Below, piece by piece: positions 13,151 through 14,501 of a stretch of DNA of 14,501 bases (position 1 is its first letter; each line of letters starts with the position of its first letter). The DNA comes from JBJXHB01 sp046160725 (GTDB taxonomy: Bacteria > Pseudomonadota > Gammaproteobacteria > Burkholderiales > Burkholderiaceae_C). The DNA lies in the NCBI GenBank assembly GCA_046160725.1, contig JBJXHB010000134.1, positions 1 to 14,501 on the forward strand. Direction: 5' to 3'. Under the pieces are notes generated by a model that searched no databases, was not told the origin of the DNA, and saw only the letters and a list, made by a program, of their open reading frames with translations. A program made the position numbers and the translations under genes.

Positions 13151-13969
13151 TCAGGCGCGCCGCTGCAGGGCGTGTGCGAACTGGTCCTGCAGCCGTCGCA
13201 CCATGCGCAGCACCGCATCCTGGTCAAGGTCGGCCTGCGGCACGACCGCGATCACGGTCTCGTCCAGGCGCTCGGGCGTGTTCACCAGCGCGGCGATCAC
13301 GGCTGACAGCGCCAGCACCGCATGGCGCTGCGGCGGCTGCGGCAGCTGGCCTGTGGCCTGCACCGCGACATGGTGGCGCACGCTGGACAGCACGGCCGGA
13401 CCCAGCCCCCAGCTCTCGCAGAGCGCGGCGCCCAGGGCGTCGTGGCTGACACCGAAGCCGGCGTGTTCCATTTGCGCCAACTCGGTGTCGTCGGCCGCCG
13501 CGCGCAACATCGTGCGGTAGTGGTCGGTCTCGTGGCGCAGCAGCACGGCCTTGCCACACTCCTCGAACAGCCCGGCTGAATGTGCGGCCCAGGCGTCCAG
13601 CCCCAGCGACTGCGCCAGCCGCCCCATCAGCAGGCCGCGCTGGGCGGCACGCTGCCAGATCGGCTCCAGCTCCGGCAGGGGCGGGAAGGCCGAGCGCAGA
13701 CCGAACTCATAGGTGATGCCCGCGACCTCGCGCATGCCAAGGAAGGTGATGGCCTGATGCACGCTCTGCACGCGGGTCTTCATCGCATAGAGCGAGGAGT
13801 TGACCGCCTTCAGCACGGCGGCGGCCAGCGCCATGTCGGTCTCGATCAGACGCGAGACGGCCTGGAGGTTGGTGTCCTCCTCGGCCAACAGCAGGGACAG
13901 CTTGACCAGCGACTGCGGTTGGGCCGGCAGGTCGATCTCGAGGGTGCGCAGCTGTGCGGCGACGGGCAT
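13151..13969 (-). CDS. HDOD-domain protein
   Basis: A 272-aa soluble protein with one HDOD domain, a degenerate relative of HD phosphohydrolases found in bacterial signalling proteins. Typical HDOD features are the helix LIETDMALAAAVLKAVNSSL at 41-60, then YAMKTRVQSVHQAITFLGMR, and AHSAGLFEECGKAVLL at 129-144, where HD-type catalytic residues are replaced by EE. It has no GGDEF, EAL or receiver domain, so it is a stand-alone HDOD; such proteins are linked to c-di-GMP signalling and stress responses, but this one's role is unknown. The start at 13969 is chosen because similarity to the family begins there; the frame stays open far upstream, but that part is low-complexity and overlaps the next gene. 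No good ribosome site is visible. Confidence 0.88.
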   Translation of the reverse strand: MPVAAQLRTLEIDLPAQPQSLVKLSLLLAEEDTNLQAVSRLIETDMALAAAVLKAVNSSLYAMKTRVQSVHQAITFLGMREVAGITYEFGLRSAFPPLPELEPIWQRAAQRGLLMGRLAQSLGLDAWAAHSAGLFEECGKAVLLRHETDHYRTMLRAAADDTELAQMEHAGFGVSHDALGAALCESWGLGPAVLSSVRHHVAVQATGQLPQPPQRHAVLALSAVIAALVNTPERLDETVIAVVPQADLDQDAVLRMVRRLQDQFAHALQRRA

Positions 13970-14307
13970 GGTCGGGGCCGGGAATGGACGGATGCTCGAG
14001 ACTAGCGGCAGCCCGCCTGGGCGAGGCGCCGAACAGCGGGGCTGCGACAATGCATCTCCGGCGCAGCCGGCCCACCCGCACCCTGGACAAGGCGCCGGGT
14101 GCCCATGCACCGCGGCGCCTTGTGCCGGGTCCGCCGGCCATCGGGGGCGGCGGCTGTCTCTCCTCAGCACCCTGGCCATGGGGCTGTGGTTGCCCGCCCG
14201 ACCATTGCGGCTGCGATCCTCCCGCGCCCAGTCGGCACCGGGCATCGGGACTTCCCCGCGCGCCGCCGACCCACCGGCACGGTGACGGCCGCTCAGATGA
14301 CAAGCGC
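13970..14307. other. Gene-poor gap between GMC and HDOD genes
   Basis: These 338 bp have long open frames only because of high GC content; their translations are Arg/Pro/Gly-rich and match no family I recognise. No tRNA or promoter is evident. The one structure is the large hairpin at 14087-14123. The HDOD promoter on the minus strand should lie here but I cannot place it. Confidence 0.5.
14087..14123 (-). terminator. Long near-perfect hairpin, possible terminator
   Basis: ACAAGGCGCC (14087-14096) pairs with GGCGCCTTGT (14114-14123), and after a small internal loop GGTGC (14098-14102) pairs with GCACC (14107-14111) around a CCAT loop: 15 bp in all. It lies about 185 bp past the end of the GMC gene and 118 bp before the HDOD start. 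The A/T ends of the stem recall bidirectional terminators, but the T-runs are only two bases long. Confidence 0.5.
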
Positions 14308-14501
14308 TCAGGTGGCGGCCAGCAGATGGTGGGCCGCCCGCTCCGCGATCATCAGCGTCGGTGCATTGGTGTTGCCTGAGGTGATGGTGGGCATCACGCT
14401 GGCATCCGCGATGCACAGACCGGCCAGGCCGCGCACCTGCAGCCGGCTGTCGACCACCGCCTGCGGGTCGTCGCCACGCCCCATGCGGCAGGTGCCCACC
14501 G
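14308..14501 (-). CDS. GMC-family flavin oxidoreductase, C-terminal part (cut by window edge)
   Basis: Only the last 64 or so residues lie in the window; the gene begins beyond position 14501. The sequence VGTCRMGRGDDPQAVVD, then LQVRGLAGLCIADASVMPTI, then SGNTNAPTLMIAERAA is the conserved C-terminal block of glucose-methanol-choline oxidoreductases such as choline, alcohol and aryl-alcohol dehydrogenases, which use FAD. SGNTN carries the conserved active-site-side asparagine. The GTG at 14499-14497 encodes the internal valine of VGTCRMG, usually preceded by HP, and is not a start. The stop codon is at 14310-14308. Substrate cannot be judged from this fragment. Confidence 0.9.
   Translation of the reverse strand, partial: VGTCRMGRGDDPQAVVDSRLQVRGLAGLCIADASVMPTITSGNTNAPTLMIAERAAHHLLAAT

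Noticed and set aside
13970..14416. Minus-strand open frame extending the HDOD protein by about 149 residues.
   Set aside because: The extension is Arg/Gly/Pro/His-rich with no domain, overlaps the GMC coding end in another frame and has no HDOD-family counterpart. It is an open frame produced by high GC.

Overview
The window is very GC-rich with strong third-position G/C bias. Its gene content (liv-type ABC transporter, metX-metW pair, orphan Bug-type binding protein, AMP-dependent acyl-CoA ligase) fits a betaproteobacterium, most likely Burkholderiales of the Comamonadaceae/Rubrivivax-Leptothrix type. That placement is inferred from protein style and composition, not from a marker gene. Almost everything is ordinary chromosome. 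I see no phage, insertion sequence, CRISPR array, tRNA or rRNA.

Region 1 (1-5726, + strand) is a branched-chain-amino-acid/aromatic-acid type ABC uptake operon: binding protein (livK-like), permeases livH and livM, ATPases livG and livF, then an FRG-domain protein 13 bp after livF. A textbook intrinsic terminator lies between the binding-protein gene and livH, so the downstream genes are probably made at a lower level. The LivG-like ATPase has proline where the Walker A serine/threonine should be.

Region 2 (about 5730-7620, + strand) is the methionine-biosynthesis pair metX-metW. In front of it are a -10 element, a clear SAM-II riboswitch and a terminator-like hairpin, with a possible antiterminator pairing between them. 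This predicts that SAM shuts off its own biosynthesis at the homoserine acylation step. It is the most informative regulatory element in the window.

Region 3 (7650-10200) holds a small VOC/glyoxalase-fold protein with a 16-bp CTGG-N8-CCAG dyad in its leader, a convergent orphan Bug/TctC-type periplasmic binding protein, and a divergent pair encoding an exported PepSY-like protein and a four-helix cytochrome b561-type membrane protein.

Region 4 (10200-12931, + strand) holds a short-chain dehydrogenase and a long-chain acyl-CoA synthetase-like AMP-binding enzyme. Region 5 (13151-14501, - strand) holds an HDOD-domain protein and the C-terminal end of a GMC-family flavin oxidoreductase cut by the window edge. 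The 338-bp gap between those two carries a large near-perfect hairpin and no convincing gene.

No wholly new multi-gene system is evident. The best leads are the SAM-II/terminator leader of metXW, the altered Walker A motif of LivG, and the FRG protein appended to a transporter operon.
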